Numbered from the stretch's first letter, positions 9,140 through 19,924 are shown. The stretch: DNA of 64,000 nucleotides from Verrucomicrobiaceae bacterium (GCA_024232965.1 JACKQF010000004.1:124001-188000), one strand, 5' to 3'. A program made the numbers and translations. The notes: generated by a model from the sequence alone, not told the origin.

Positions 9140-12100
9140 TGCCACTGAGGGCCAAGTCGCTCCCGAAGCGCAAGATGTCCAAATCGTCACGGTCAAAGTT
9201 GCCTGTGCCGGTCCCGAGTTCGGCACCGACGGTGACACGACCCGTAAATGCGGAGTTGTCACCACGCAGCCAAACTGTGAAGAACGAGTCCGAATAGTTT
9301 CCGTCAGTTTGGTTGGCGGCACCGCCTTGATTGTTGTCAACCATGACGTTGTTTGAACCCGAAATGTTCCCGCTGATGTCGAACACAGCCTGCTGCTGTT
9401 CGCCTACCAGATTACCGTCCAAATTGACGGTGTCCTCGTAATAGAATCTCACTTGGCCAGCCCCGTTGATTGAGCCTGTGCCACCGCCAGAGGTGCTGGT
9501 ATTGCCACTACCGACGTTAATCGCTCCGGTGTAGTGGATCGTCGGATTCCGGGGCATGTACCCTGCTGCAATACGGACCTCATGGGCCAGATTGTCGCGG
9601 ACAATGATTTCACGATTGATCGTGATGTCCTGATCCGGTGAGTCAATGGAGGTCGTGCCGTTACCGAACACGCGGTTTTCAATGCGGAGTTGCACCGCAG
9701 AATTGTCAGTATTCTCGTTAGCCACCGTCTCGCCCATGTAGATCTTGCCAGTGCTTTCAAAGAATGCCCCATTGTTCGCCTGGATCGCGGTGAAACCATC
9801 ACGCAAATCCAAATCGCCAGTCCACTCATGAAGCGGACGGTAGAAGCGCAAGTTACCATTACCGATCTTGATGATATCACCAGTTCCGTAGACTCCCCCT
9901 TCATTTGGATTGATGAGGAACTCCGAGTTACCTGTCGATCCGGCATCACCGTAGATGTTGCCGGTGGCATTAATCGTGACGTCAGCAATTACATTTAGCA
10001 ATCCATCAAAGGTGGGCTGACGCTGCGTGCTACCGAACAGAGTCACCTGATCCCCGGTCTGCTCACCCAATTGGAACCACTCACGGAAGCGGACCTGACC
10101 GTCACGGGACGCATCACCACGCTTCGAAGAAATCTCCAGAGTGGCGTTGTTTCGAATGATCGTACCATCTGCCCAACCATCCGTTGTTCCAAATGTCGTA
10201 TATTGCGCGTTGTCGTTGCCCTGACCTTGGATGTCCACTCTGACAGGAGTCGTCCCATCACCAATGACGGTCAGCCCCGTGTAGAGGTTGGTCACCCCCA
10301 ACAGATCTTGGGTGGCGGTTCCCGCAGTACGATCACCGAACTGGACAGTGCCCGGTCCAAGGATCGTAAGTCCGCCGTTGTTTGGATTGTTGGTGCCGTA
10401 GCTGGTAATGACGTTGCCTTCGGACGAGATCTGATTCGCCGCAGTGCCACGCAGAACCAACCGAGAAGCGGCATCAGAGACGGAGATCACGCCATTGTTT
10501 CCACCCAAAACGATTGATTGGGTGTAGGTATTGGGAGTTCCACCTGAACCCGCGCCAGCCAGTGCGAACTCCAGCGTTCCTCCATTCAAGTTCAGGCTGC
10601 CTGTGCCCAGGCTGGATACGTCTTGAATTGAAACGGTGCTATTACCAGTCATATAGTTGACCCCAGACTGCGTATTGGTGCCAGCCAGAAGAGTGCGCCC
10701 GGTGCCGCTGAACACCACATTCGTGCCCGAGATATCACCAGCAATCGTCACATCACCCGACGCAAAGTTGTGGATAATCAGATCTCCAGACGCAGCGCTC
10801 ACTCCCACACCCGTGCCAATTGGCGTGCCCGTTGTGTAGTTGCTGGTCACAAGAATCCCACCATTAGCTGGGAGGGCAATCGTGCCGCTGGTCACCTCAC
10901 CAGCTAACGTGTTGAACCGTAGCGAGTTGACGGATGTGCCCGCGATGGTTGCAGTGACATCAACATCGGATGCATCATAGCCTGCAAAGGCGACAACATT
11001 TCCAAGGGCGTCGGTCGCTGCCCAGTCGGAGGCAAACGGAGTGCTCGTCAAATTGGCTCCAAAGGTCGCATACGAGCCGATACGGCCGCTGGCCGCTACA
11101 CCCGCTAGATTGACCGTGCCACCGCCGATGGACTGGAAGTGGACGGTGCCACCTGCACTGCGGCTTGGCGTTCCGGTGATGTTGACCGTGGTGTTTGGGC
11201 CGACAGCGGCAATCGCAGACCCACCAGCGTTGATAGCGAACGCACCGAAATCCTCCGAAAAGGCAGCGGCAGCCGTAGCGCCATTCACGACGAGACCACC
11301 ACCCCCAAGCACCAGGGAAGCGCCATTCCCGACACGGCGACTGGCGTTCACACCATAATTGGTGAGGTTCAAGAAGCCGCCGAGCACGTTCACACGTTCC
11401 ACCGTGCTATCACCAGCCGTTGAGCCCTCAAGATTCACCGTACCACCACCAATCTTGGTGATGGACGAATTTACCAGAGCACCACTATCGATAAAGTTGG
11501 TGCGGAAGGTGACCTCACCACCTGGGGCGGCATAGAGTCTCAGGTCACGGTCATAGGCGACGGTCTGTCGATTGCTTTGAGTAAAGATGACCGAACCCTC
11601 ACCAGTACCAAAGACCACCTCACCCGTGGTGTTTTCGCCACCCATCGTGGAGTTACCCGTCGTGTTGCCACGTCCGTAGTTGTCGTTGCCTGTCGCATTC
11701 AGGGGATCATAGGTATCAACACCGACTTCCCAAGACTTCAGGTTAAAGGTCGTGCCTGGATTGGCCAAGAAGAACCCAAGGTTGGAGGTTGTCTCACCAT
11801 CACCACTTACGACGGCCCGCCCCCCCAAACGGAGACCGATCATCGGATCGAGAGGGTTAGAGTTCACCGCTGTGGCTGCCGCAGGCGTGTAGAAATCTCC
11901 AGTTCCGTTATAGCGGAGCAGCCCCCTCTTCACATAGATTCGGCCCGCAGCGTCATAAGCCTGATTCAACTGTACTGTTGATTCATTGTTGTTCGCCAAC
12001 ACCTCCATTCGCAGCACCTGGTTGCGGTTCAGATCTGTGATGGGACCCGCGACAGCCCCAGACGCAGTATCCTTAACGGTGCCAAGGATATTGAAGACCC

Positions 12101-15100
12101 CCGCTGCGCCGGTGTAGGTCGTGAAAAGACGAGGATCGGTCGCCGCGATTCCTTCCCGAATCTGGGTTGGACCGCCCATGATGTCTCCAGCCAAGGTGGT
12201 GAGGCCAGTAAAGTTGCCAAAGACACGTGGGGTGAAGTTGCGCTGGAAGCCACCGCCGACGCCAGCCGCATCAATGTTATCCAGGATCACATTACCGCCC
12301 CAGTAGGCACCTTCCTCTAGCCCCAGAACGGACTGGTTCCCAGCAATGTCTTTGACCACCAGATCTACGCCGGTGATTCTTGCCCCATAGCCTGGGAAGA
12401 AACTGCCAAAACCAGACACCGTTACAGTGTCGGCAGCCCCTAGCGCCAAGTCATGGCGAGGGTTAAGACTGCCGTAGTTAACAAAGACATCACCCGTGTT
12501 GTAGTTGGGGGCTGTCAGATACAAGGTCTGTGGACCCGTCTTGACGATATTTGTCGCGTTCACAATGCTGGAGGCGAACCACATATAGCTATTGTCTCCA
12601 TCAGTGGCGCGGTAGGCATTGGCAGCGTCAGCCGTGTTGTAATGTGCCCACAGCGTTGACAGGTTGAAGATTGCCTCTTGACCCGCAAAATTAACGCTAC
12701 CGCCTTGGATGGCACTACGAATGTCGGCGTTAACATTAGCATCATAGGTTGCTCCAGCGCGATTCTGAATGCCAGTATTGGCCATCACAATCATCCCTGA
12801 ACTCACGGTCAACTCGGCACATGAGCCAAGGATCAAAGTAGTGTAATCGCCACGGCCACTCGCACTACCATTGATAAAGCTTTCCGACTGGAAGGTCAGG
12901 GAGTTAACTGTCTGATGAGTGCCCAGCGTGATGAGCGAATTGCGTCGTGCCGTCAACTCTCCGGTCCCGATGCCGGTATCAGCGATACCGCCCACCAGCT
13001 TCAGGTTTTGATCCGCGGTCAAACCAGCGCTTTCGATGGAGGTAGTCTCGGTCGTGGCCGCCCCAGGATGGGAAATGACGGCGTACTCGCTATCGGTCAA
13101 TGGGCGCAGGAAGTGGTCCCCAGATCCATTGGTATCCACTGTTACGAGACGCGTGGCGGTATATTCTTCGTTGTACACCGTGCCGGTTCCAGCTAAATTC
13201 AGCCACTCAGGACGGGTCCCCGCAAGGAATCCGGGCACGACAGCGGTGTTCATGTTGGTACCATCTCCCCCGATAGTGGATGGGGCGGTCATCACTTGCA
13301 CCACAGCCTTGTTGTTTAGTCCGGCATCAGTCGGGTTGGCGATGTCAAACGTGGCATCAGCGAAGCTGGTTCCCACGTCCAGATTGCGCAGATTTACGGA
13401 GGTTCCGGGCTGACGCACGATCTCGTCAAACTGCCAACCTGCATAGCCGCCAACCAAGCGGGGTGCGCCTGCCACGACATCCGCCCCCAGATCAAACTCA
13501 ATCCCCGTGAGACCGTTCTGAACTGTCAGAGTGCCGACCTTTTCAAAGCCGGAAAACACACCGCCACCCGCCTCCATACGAACACGGACATAACCGCTGC
13601 CGTTGATCGGGAGATCGTCTGGAAGGCGATCACGGAATTCATCTGGACTAGTCGCACCAGCTCCGACCGCGAAATAGCTATTACGGGTCAGATTGATAAA
13701 TTCGAGATTGGGGGCGCGGCCTGCGCCGTAGAAGCGCAAGTTACCATCGCCGTGATTGATACCGCCGTACCACTCCGGATTATTGCCATAAAAGCGCAGC
13801 TCAGAACTACCAGTTTTTGTGATGTTCCCAGTGCCGAAGAGATCACCCCCGCCGTTGTTGATGTAGATGTTGCTAGAGTTTTGCTGATGGATAAACAGAT
13901 CTGACTCCAACGAAATCTGCCCCGCCAAGTTGTAGCTACGCGCCGTGCTAAGGGTGCGGATAGCACCGCCACCGTCCTTGCCCTGGCCCCCGCGAATCGT
14001 GAGCCATTCGTAAATGGTCGGGTCGGAGGTCGTGGCTAATTCGAGCGTACCGTTGGCACCGATGATGGTTCCATCAACAAACGAACGCTGCGTTCCAAGT
14101 GCCGCCTCCCCCGCACTGCCAGCGGTATTCAGGCGAAGCGTACCGTTATTGATCCAGGTGATACCGCCGTAATTGTGCTGCGCATTCGCACGCTGAGTCC
14201 CATCTGGAGCACCGCGGATGATGACCGTACCGCCGCCCTCCACGATCAGATCACCAATATCTGGATTTCGATCGCTCGCGGGTTGGAACGTTGCCCCGAG
14301 GTGGTTAGCAGTATAGCCGTTGGCCGCATTAATCTGGCTATACTCGCTTGTGATGAAGCCATCGATGGTCAGGTCCTTGCCTGGGGCGACATCAAAGGTG
14401 CCACCGTTGGCCCCGAGGAAAATCGTCCTGGCACCATTGAGCTGAACCGAATCAGTGACCTTGAGCGTGCCACCGTCAAAATGCAGATTACCCGAATCAA
14501 AGATCGCCCATAAGCCAGCCTGGTTCCCCGCAGGCGTTGCCTTTGTGGAGACATAGACACCGCTGGTGATGCCCGAACCACCCGCAGTCACGGTGACGGA
14601 GCTCACCTGATTGGAGGCGTTGGTATTGAAGGTGCCCGTCGGCCCCACCAAAGCGCTGCCGCCCTGCAGGAAGGTCAATGCCGAACCGCTCAAGTTATTT
14701 CCGCCGTTGTCGCTACCAATGTCAGAGCGCACGATGCTGACGATGCTACCGCTGACCGCGCCGAGCTGTGACTCACTTGAGATCTGCAAGACGCCATTGT
14801 TCAAGAAGGTGTCTCCAGTGTAGGTGTTGCTGCCAGTTAGGATCGTGAGCCCAGTGCCGCCGTTAACCAGATTGACTTTATCGGCACCGTTGTTTGCAAT
14901 CACTGCACTGATCGTCAGGGCATCAGCAGCGTTCCAGTTGTGGATCATGAGATCCCGCGATGTCCCGCTCGTCGCCAAATTGCCATCGTAGTTGCTGGTC
15001 AAGATCCCATTCGATATGGCATTCGCGCCGGTGTTGGAGGTTGGTATAAGCACGCCCCCCGACTCCAACGTCAAGGTCTGACCATCCAATCCAAGATCCA

Positions 15101-18100
15101 ATGGAGCAGTAAAGCGCAGGGTATTGGGATTGGCAGCGGATGTGAAAGCCACGTCAGCCCCCACATCCAAGTTGTTGGCGGGAATGAAATCCCCCTCCGC
15201 CGCCGCGATGATACCAGCAAAGGCAGAAAGTGCCCCCGACGTGCCGTTGTTCGCGAATGCAGAAACGTCGCCAGCTGCCGTTCCATAGACCGCCCATGGC
15301 ATGATGCCAGTATTGGTCAGTCCCGTAGCTTGGAGAGTAATATTTGCAGTGCCAGGCCCCTCCTCAATGAAGGCCATCGTGCCGCCGTTGTATTTGGTAA
15401 AGGTCGCAGCGCTCGCCCCAAAATTCAGGCTAAACGTCCGCGATGCAGGTGACACCAATCGAACCGTCGAATCTCCGTTCATCACGCGGAAGTTACCCGT
15501 CATGCTGAAGTTGCGGTTCGCAGCCGCTTCACCCAACACCGTCAGATTCCCACCACCAAACAACGCCTGCCCGCCAGAGGCACCAAAGCGGTTGTCCCCC
15601 AACATGCTGCCATCCGAGGCGCGCGGTGCCCACACGGCTTCACCACCCATGAAGTTCCAACGCTCGACCGACGAACCGCCCACCCCGTTTGCATCAAACT
15701 GGACGGTCCCAGGACCCACCACCGTTGCAATCGAGTTCACGCCAGTCCCGTTGTCAGCTAGGCGAGCAGCAATCTCCAACGTTCCCCCACGAACCTGGAG
15801 GAAGCGTAAATCACGATCCCCACCCTGATTCTCAAAATAGATCGAATAGTTGGCGCTGTTGTCTGAACCTATGTATGACGTGCCGGAGTCGTACTCCCCA
15901 CCGATGGTCAAAGTGCCGTCGCGGTTGTTGTTATAAACGTACATCTCATTGGCCCAGTTGAAAATCTGCCCAGGCTTCGTCAGCATCAGGTGTCCATTGT
16001 AAGTGCCCGTGCCTCCGCCATCAGCGCCCAATGCAAAGCGAGTGAAATACTCATTGCGGAGAATACGGCTATCTGCCGTGTTCGTGAGAAAGCCTGTTCC
16101 ATCAGGCGATGTCGTTGGATCATACAAGAGCCTGAAATAACCTTGCCGAGCCTCCAGGCGACCCGTTGCATTCCACTGCTGGAAGACGTTCACATTGATC
16201 TCGTCATGGCCGACCATCTGGAAGCGCAGCGAATGGTTCGCATCCCAATTGGACGCGGAGTCCCCGTAGCGGAAAACGGGCTGATCCAAGGGGCCAGTGG
16301 CCACATCACGGAATTGACCCCGCAGATTAAGGGTCGCCGTCTCACCAATATTGGTCGTGACCAACGGCGGGTCCATGAAGGCATCGGAATCCGTGATGCT
16401 GCTGTTGTTATCCGTATAAATGTTGCCGTAAATAGACAGGGACCCGTTGTTTCGCGCCGTGATGGTGGATGACTGAAACTGCATGCCACCCGTTTGATCG
16501 ATGTTGTCGATAATCACATCACCCCGCCATTGAGAATGGGTCGTGCCCTCATTTCGCAGCGCGGTATTGCTGCCAGTTGTAGGCTTGACCCGGAGGTTGA
16601 TACCAGAAACATCGGACCCATACTCCAGAAGCATCGTTGCCGCGCCGGAAAGGACAACCTCACGGCCGGCGCCTCCCGCCCCAAGTGCAAGGTGGTGCCG
16701 GGCAATAAGGCTGCTCTGATCACTAATGTAGATGTTGCCGGTGATCTGGTTGTCCGCATCCAGGTAAAGATTGTTTGCACCGGTCTTCACCAATCCCGCA
16801 GCGTTGACGATGCTGGTGCGAACGAATGAACTATTGCCAGTATTGATCTCATACCAGTTTCCTGTATTGCGATCCAGGTCCTGCCAACTGACGGCGGAGT
16901 TGATGACGGCGATTTGGCCATTCATGTCCAAGCGCCCGCCGCGAATGTTGCCGGTCATATTGGCCGCATTCGCTTCAGCATAGGAGGCGAAGTTGATGAT
17001 ACCAGAGTTGATCGTCAAGGTTGTGGCAGGGTTGAGCACGAGCCAATCCCGTTCAGCATTGAGGATCGCCTGACCGGAACTGGAGCCCATCCCATCGAAG
17101 GAAATCGTCAATGAATTGACAGCGATATCCGCATCCACATTGCGCGTCGCGTAGTTGTTGCGGTCCGAAAAATTCCCCGCTGGGTGGTAGCCGTTGATCA
17201 ACCAGTTGGAGCCCGCCACAGGGGTCGTTCCAATGGCGTACTCAGACGCCGTCAACGGACGCAGATAACCGCCATCATTGGTCATCAGCCCAATGCCCGA
17301 TCCACGGAACATGATCCCATTAGCCACTGTGGTGGCGTCGCGCATGTAGTTGTAGCCTGAGCCAGTTAACGTCGGCGTGGTAAAGCTGGGCACATTCCCG
17401 CCAAAGATCCCAGCAATCACGGCCGCCTGGTCTGTCCCCAAAGCACCTCCGATTGCAGCGGGGATCGCGCCGCTCACTTGGAAAGTAACATCGGAGCCTG
17501 CTCCACCAAATGTCTTCGAATTTTCAGTGTTCCAAATCTTGAGCACCGCCCCCTCACTCAGAGAAACGCTAGAGGCGCCCCCGTTGAAATTGCCACCGGT
17601 TCGTGTCTCCAGGTAAATCACGCCCGTTCCGACTTGAGCCTGCACATTGCCAATGTTCTCGGTAGAAGCAGTGGTGGCGTTAGCCTCGATCAACAAGTTG
17701 CCATTCCGGAAGTTCAGAAACCCGGTGTTGTTCAAGCGGTCTGGATTGTCGGCCGCCGCTTCACCGCTCGGGCTTGCACGGTTGTTCCACAAAGCCATCG
17801 AACCCCAGCGATCCAAGGTGATCGAGTTTGCCTGATTCAATGAACCACTGGCACCCGCCAGCGACAGATTGACATACTGCGACTCCAGCGCCGCCGCGCC
17901 GCCAGCCCGATCACCACCATTGATATTGAAGCCGAAGAAGCGGCCAGTGTTTTGTCCAACAAAAATATCCCCATCGAAGGCGCCGTTGTTTCCAGTGAGC
18001 CGCAACTCCCGATCACCTCTAACCGAAAAACCAGTTCCGGCATTGCCAATGGAGGTATTATCGATCGTGCCCTGCAGTTCAGTAACGCCAGGATGGTCGT

Positions 18101-19670
18101 AGGCGAGGATTCCCGAATTGTACCCACCGGACCCACCGGAGAAGTCAAAGCGGTTGCCCGTTCCGTTTGTGTCTGGTGCAATTCCGCCACCGACAAGATT
18201 GAACACGACCCCTGAGCCCAGCACTTGACTGAAGGTCTGCCCCGCACCAGTGCTCCCTTCCCGCTGCCAAACACCGTTGTTCATGTTGACGGTAAAGTTG
18301 TCGTAATTCTCGACGACATTGCCCAAAGTTGCAGAAACATAGGTTCCGATAGAGAAGCGGGCATCAACCACTGTGTTTCCTGCCACCGCACTAGCAGAGG
18401 TATTTGGAAAACGTTGATCTGAGGTGCGACTTCCCAGGGTAGGATCGACACCATTGTAGGCATTGCGATTGTAGGCAAGATTGATGGTGAACCCAGTGAG
18501 GTCATTACCCCAAGAAGTGCCGGCCACAACGCTGGCTACCCGAGGGCCGCCATTGTTTTCCAACCGCAGTTCCCCTTCGTGCACATTGATGACCTTTGAA
18601 CCAGTGTTCTGAAAGTCCACATTGCGAAGCACGAATTCAGAAGAGCCCAGTTTCGTTAACTGGTTGCCGCCAAAATCAAGAATTGCCTGAATATCATCGG
18701 TGCCAGCGGCATTCAGATAGCGGCTCATGTCAATGCGGCCGTTACCGCCTACTGTAGAATCACTACCCAAAATCAAATGGGAGATTGTCCCCGTGCTCTG
18801 TGAACTAACCAGGGAACCAAGCCCATAGGGACCAGCACCATTGATGACAAAAATCTCCGTATCATCCGCCTGAAGCGCAAAATTGCGGCCGTTGACACTG
18901 ATGCGACCACCGTTGGCGATCGTCTCATTTCCCACACCGCGGGCACCAGCCGGGCTACCAACAAGCGTCGGATTAGTCGTGTCAAACCGCAGTTCGCCAG
19001 AATTCACCAGAACCTGACCACTAAAAGTGTTCAGCCCCCGCATGATCACCCAGTTTGCCCCGGAAGCAGACAGATCGCTCACCGTCATCGTCGTCGATCC
19101 ACTCGTGCCGCCTGAAATGACGCCGCCAAGGACGATGCCTTGATCATTGTCTGGATCGTTGACGGTGATGTCGAGACGATCATTCAGCACGATACTTGAA
19201 CTTATCGTGTCATTGCCTCCATTGCCCACCTTGTTCAGTCCGGCGAAGCCAGTCGATACGTCGAACGTAATAGTACCACCTGAAATGGTAAAGGACTGCC
19301 CACCGCTGGAATCACCAATGTTCAGGGTGCCCAAAATGACATTGGTGCCGGGGACACCTGCATCGATGGTGATGGTGCGGTTGCCCGTAATGTTGTTGGT
19401 GAGATTGGCAATGTCATCAATACCAAAACCGGGATTGGTGTTGAGGCCAGGAATGATTCCCCCCGTCCAGTTGGCGCCTGCGCTCCAATTTCCATTGGCG
19501 TTCAAACTCCAAGTGCCAGTGGTCTGAGCGCCCGCAAAGGGCTGAAAAAGCAAGACTGCGAGACCTACCAACAACACTCCAAGCCGCCGCTTCTTTGTTC
19601 TGGAGGGAGAATTTGCATGCAGGACTGGCGACAGTATCGGAATCAATGGGGCAGGCAGGTTGGATTGCAT
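7821..19670 (-). CDS. Giant autotransporter-repeat PEP-CTERM surface protein, paralogue A
   Basis: This is a 3949-residue exported protein. The chosen ATG at 19670 gives a signal peptide with a basic segment (SRTKKRRLG), a hydrophobic core (VLLVGLAVLLF) and an AXA-like end (FAGAQ). An in-frame ATG at 19823 would add 51 residues with no signal-like features. The body consists of Gly/Asn/Thr-rich beta-strand repeats of the autotransporter-associated type (e.g. IVKTGPQTLYL with YNTGD). It holds two long related modules of about 1300-1385 residues, marked by RPLTASEY (near residue 805) and RPLTDSEY (near 2190). The C-terminus reads SPEPSR, a hydrophobic helix, then RRRRR: a PEP-CTERM signal that an exosortase would recognise in the inner membrane before export. 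No exosortase gene is in the window. The 3' end is identical to that of the neighbouring paralogue. A surface adhesin or matrix protein is inferred; no catalytic motif was seen. Confidence 0.92.
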   Translation of the reverse strand: MQSNLPAPLIPILSPVLHANSPSRTKKRRLGVLLVGLAVLLFQPFAGAQTTGTWSLNANGNWSAGANWTGGIIPGLNTNPGFGIDDIANLTNNITGNRTITIDAGVPGTNVILGTLNIGDSSGGQSFTISGGTITFDVSTGFAGLNKVGNGGNDTISSSIVLNDRLDITVNDPDNDQGIVLGGVISGGTSGSTTMTVSDLSASGANWVIMRGLNTFSGQVLVNSGELRFDTTNPTLVGSPAGARGVGNETIANGGRISVNGRNFALQADDTEIFVINGAGPYGLGSLVSSQSTGTISHLILGSDSTVGGNGRIDMSRYLNAAGTDDIQAILDFGGNQLTKLGSSEFVLRNVDFQNTGSKVINVHEGELRLENNGGPRVASVVAGTSWGNDLTGFTINLAYNRNAYNGVDPTLGSRTSDQRFPNTSASAVAGNTVVDARFSIGTYVSATLGNVVENYDNFTVNMNNGVWQREGSTGAGQTFSQVLGSGVVFNLVGGGIAPDTNGTGNRFDFSGGSGGYNSGILAYDHPGVTELQGTIDNTSIGNAGTGFSVRGDRELRLTGNNGAFDGDIFVGQNTGRFFGFNINGGDRAGGAAALESQYVNLSLAGASGSLNQANSITLDRWGSMALWNNRASPSGEAAADNPDRLNNTGFLNFRNGNLLIEANATTASTENIGNVQAQVGTGVIYLETRTGGNFNGGASSVSLSEGAVLKIWNTENSKTFGGAGSDVTFQVSGAIPAAIGGALGTDQAAVIAGIFGGNVPSFTTPTLTGSGYNYMRDATTVANGIMFRGSGIGLMTNDGGYLRPLTASEYAIGTTPVAGSNWLINGYHPAGNFSDRNNYATRNVDADIAVNSLTISFDGMGSSSGQAILNAERDWLVLNPATTLTINSGIINFASYAEANAANMTGNIRGGRLDMNGQIAVINSAVSWQDLDRNTGNWYEINTGNSSFVRTSIVNAAGLVKTGANNLYLDADNQITGNIYISDQSSLIARHHLALGAGGAGREVVLSGAATMLLEYGSDVSGINLRVKPTTGSNTALRNEGTTHSQWRGDVIIDNIDQTGGMQFQSSTITARNNGSLSIYGNIYTDNNSSITDSDAFMDPPLVTTNIGETATLNLRGQFRDVATGPLDQPVFRYGDSASNWDANHSLRFQMVGHDEINVNVFQQWNATGRLEARQGYFRLLYDPTTSPDGTGFLTNTADSRILRNEYFTRFALGADGGGTGTYNGHLMLTKPGQIFNWANEMYVYNNNRDGTLTIGGEYDSGTSYIGSDNSANYSIYFENQGGDRDLRFLQVRGGTLEIAARLADNGTGVNSIATVVGPGTVQFDANGVGGSSVERWNFMGGEAVWAPRASDGSMLGDNRFGASGGQALFGGGNLTVLGEAAANRNFSMTGNFRVMNGDSTVRLVSPASRTFSLNFGASAATFTKYNGGTMAFIEEGPGTANITLQATGLTNTGIMPWAVYGTAAGDVSAFANNGTSGALSAFAGIIAAAEGDFIPANNLDVGADVAFTSAANPNTLRFTAPLDLGLDGQTLTLESGGVLIPTSNTGANAISNGILTSNYDGNLATSGTSRDLMIHNWNAADALTISAVIANNGADKVNLVNGGTGLTILTGSNTYTGDTFLNNGVLQISSESQLGAVSGSIVSIVRSDIGSDNGGNNLSGSALTFLQGGSALVGPTGTFNTNASNQVSSVTVTAGGSGITSGVYVSTKATPAGNQAGLWAIFDSGNLHFDGGTLKVTDSVQLNGARTIFLGANGGTFDVAPGKDLTIDGFITSEYSQINAANGYTANHLGATFQPASDRNPDIGDLIVEGGGTVIIRGAPDGTQRANAQHNYGGITWINNGTLRLNTAGSAGEAALGTQRSFVDGTIIGANGTLELATTSDPTIYEWLTIRGGQGKDGGGAIRTLSTARSYNLAGQISLESDLFIHQQNSSNIYINNGGGDLFGTGNITKTGSSELRFYGNNPEWYGGINHGDGNLRFYGAGRAPNLEFINLTRNSYFAVGAGATSPDEFRDRLPDDLPINGSGYVRVRMEAGGGVFSGFEKVGTLTVQNGLTGIEFDLGADVVAGAPRLVGGYAGWQFDEIVRQPGTSVNLRNLDVGTSFADATFDIANPTDAGLNNKAVVQVMTAPSTIGGDGTNMNTAVVPGFLAGTRPEWLNLAGTGTVYNEEYTATRLVTVDTNGSGDHFLRPLTDSEYAVISHPGAATTETTSIESAGLTADQNLKLVGGIADTGIGTGELTARRNSLITLGTHQTVNSLTFQSESFINGSASGRGDYTTLILGSCAELTVSSGMIVMANTGIQNRAGATYDANVNADIRSAIQGGSVNFAGQEAIFNLSTLWAHYNTADAANAYRATDGDNSYMWFASSIVNATNIVKTGPQTLYLTAPNYNTGDVFVNYGSLNPRHDLALGAADTVTVSGFGSFFPGYGARITGVDLVVKDIAGNQSVLGLEEGAYWGGNVILDNIDAAGVGGGFQRNFTPRVFGNFTGLTTLAGDIMGGPTQIREGIAATDPRLFTTYTGAAGVFNILGTVKDTASGAVAGPITDLNRNQVLRMEVLANNNESTVQLNQAYDAAGRIYVKRGLLRYNGTGDFYTPAAATAVNSNPLDPMIGLRLGGRAVVSGDGETTSNLGFFLANPGTTFNLKSWEVGVDTYDPLNATGNDNYGRGNTTGNSTMGGENTTGEVVFGTGEGSVIFTQSNRQTVAYDRDLRLYAAPGGEVTFRTNFIDSGALVNSSITKIGGGTVNLEGSTAGDSTVERVNVLGGFLNLTNYGVNASRRVGNGASLVLGGGGLVVNGATAAAAFSEDFGAFAINAGGSAIAAVGPNTTVNITGTPSRSAGGTVHFQSIGGGTVNLAGVAASGRIGSYATFGANLTSTPFASDWAATDALGNVVAFAGYDASDVDVTATIAGTSVNSLRFNTLAGEVTSGTIALPANGGILVTSNYTTGTPIGTGVGVSAASGDLIIHNFASGDVTIAGDISGTNVVFSGTGRTLLAGTNTQSGVNYMTGNSTVSIQDVSSLGTGSLNLNGGTLEFALAGAGSGGTPNTYTQSIVLGGNNGVISVSDAASRLVLRGTAANQISSEGNVITSYGTNNPNNGGLTILGPGTVQFGDRTAGTATQDLLGVTNLYTGLTVIGDGTTPVRVDIQGQGNDNAQYTTFGTTDGWADGTIIRNNATLEISSKRGDASRDGQVRFREWFQLGEQTGDQVTLFGSTQRQPTFDGLLNVIADVTINATGNIYGDAGSTGNSEFLINPNEGGVYGTGDIIKIGNGNLRFYRPLHEWTGDLDLRDGFTAIQANNGAFFESTGKIYMGETVANENTDNSAVQLRIENRVFGNGTTSIDSPDQDITINREIIVRDNLAHEVRIAAGYMPRNPTIHYTGAINVGSGNTSTSGGGTGSINGAGQVRFYYEDTVNLDGNLVGEQQQAVFDISGNISGSNNVMVDNNQGGAANQTDGNYSDSFFTVWLRGDNSAFTGRVTVGAELGTGTGNFDRDDLDILRFGSDLALSGTNNVELRNLSTLQAGGSNVTIGNLITNDGNSTTGLYSFTSPTWDPTRQTTADLDAKAGQSIDPTRGIIVATDYTPLGDSSAIVENGSATPGTLTITQTTAGQWDAYFRDGVVSTIDGTCDQPAGALSIVKAGAESATMTIFNDYTGTTTVNAGELQVGQDGSGEWVSVSQGALTVATASGHGGIGAAGSTGTGDTIVAGGTLSGSGHVRGNLTVNSGLMAPGDTSSTYGAGGSTGTLFIGSNDEFGASPVGNLTLNGGTLKFQVGLASDQDFDLSAGNYYIEQGTVYTDYVATILSSRPDSGVNPSYFGEDGTAILSSQHDHLEIGGNLVWNGTNIVVDELEQGYFPQAGDILNLIDWFGIGTNWGAFNVGSSNYLVGNGDDNGNLDLPDLSGIDPALRWDASLFKSNGILIVAMSPEPSRMVLLIGGLGLVFLRRRRR

Positions 19671-19899
19671 AGAATTAGCGATTTGGCGACTTTGCGGGAG
19701 AGTGGGAAAATGCGGCACGGCTTCAAATTGCTTCGCGGCACGACCACCGACCACAGCGATAGCTGGGCATTGGCAGTCCTGTGATAGGACGAGAGGCCTG
19801 TAAATTGGTCGGGTTGGAAGCATGGCGGGTTGGTCAGCGCCTCATCACATGCAGTTGCTTGAACTATATGTGACGAGTCAGCAGCGATATTGGCATAAC

Positions 19900-19924
19900 C
19901 CAACGGCTTTATGCTATTGTCAGA
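19900..19924 (-). promoter_or_regulatory. Bipartite motif TCTGAC-N14-GTTGG, giant gene 2
   Basis: On the minus strand TCTGAC (19924-19919) and GTTGG (19904-19900) are separated by 14 nt, with CAATAT 7 nt further on. The motif lies 230 bp before the proposed start codon at 19670, the same distance as in the other paralogue. It is a candidate ECF-type promoter or activator site; the evidence is conservation only. Confidence 0.45.

Noticed and set aside
19670..19823. Upstream in-frame ATG for giant gene 2 (and 32534 for giant gene 3)
   Set aside because: The extra 51 residues have no signal features and differ between paralogues by many non-synonymous changes; the downstream ATG gives a normal signal peptide.
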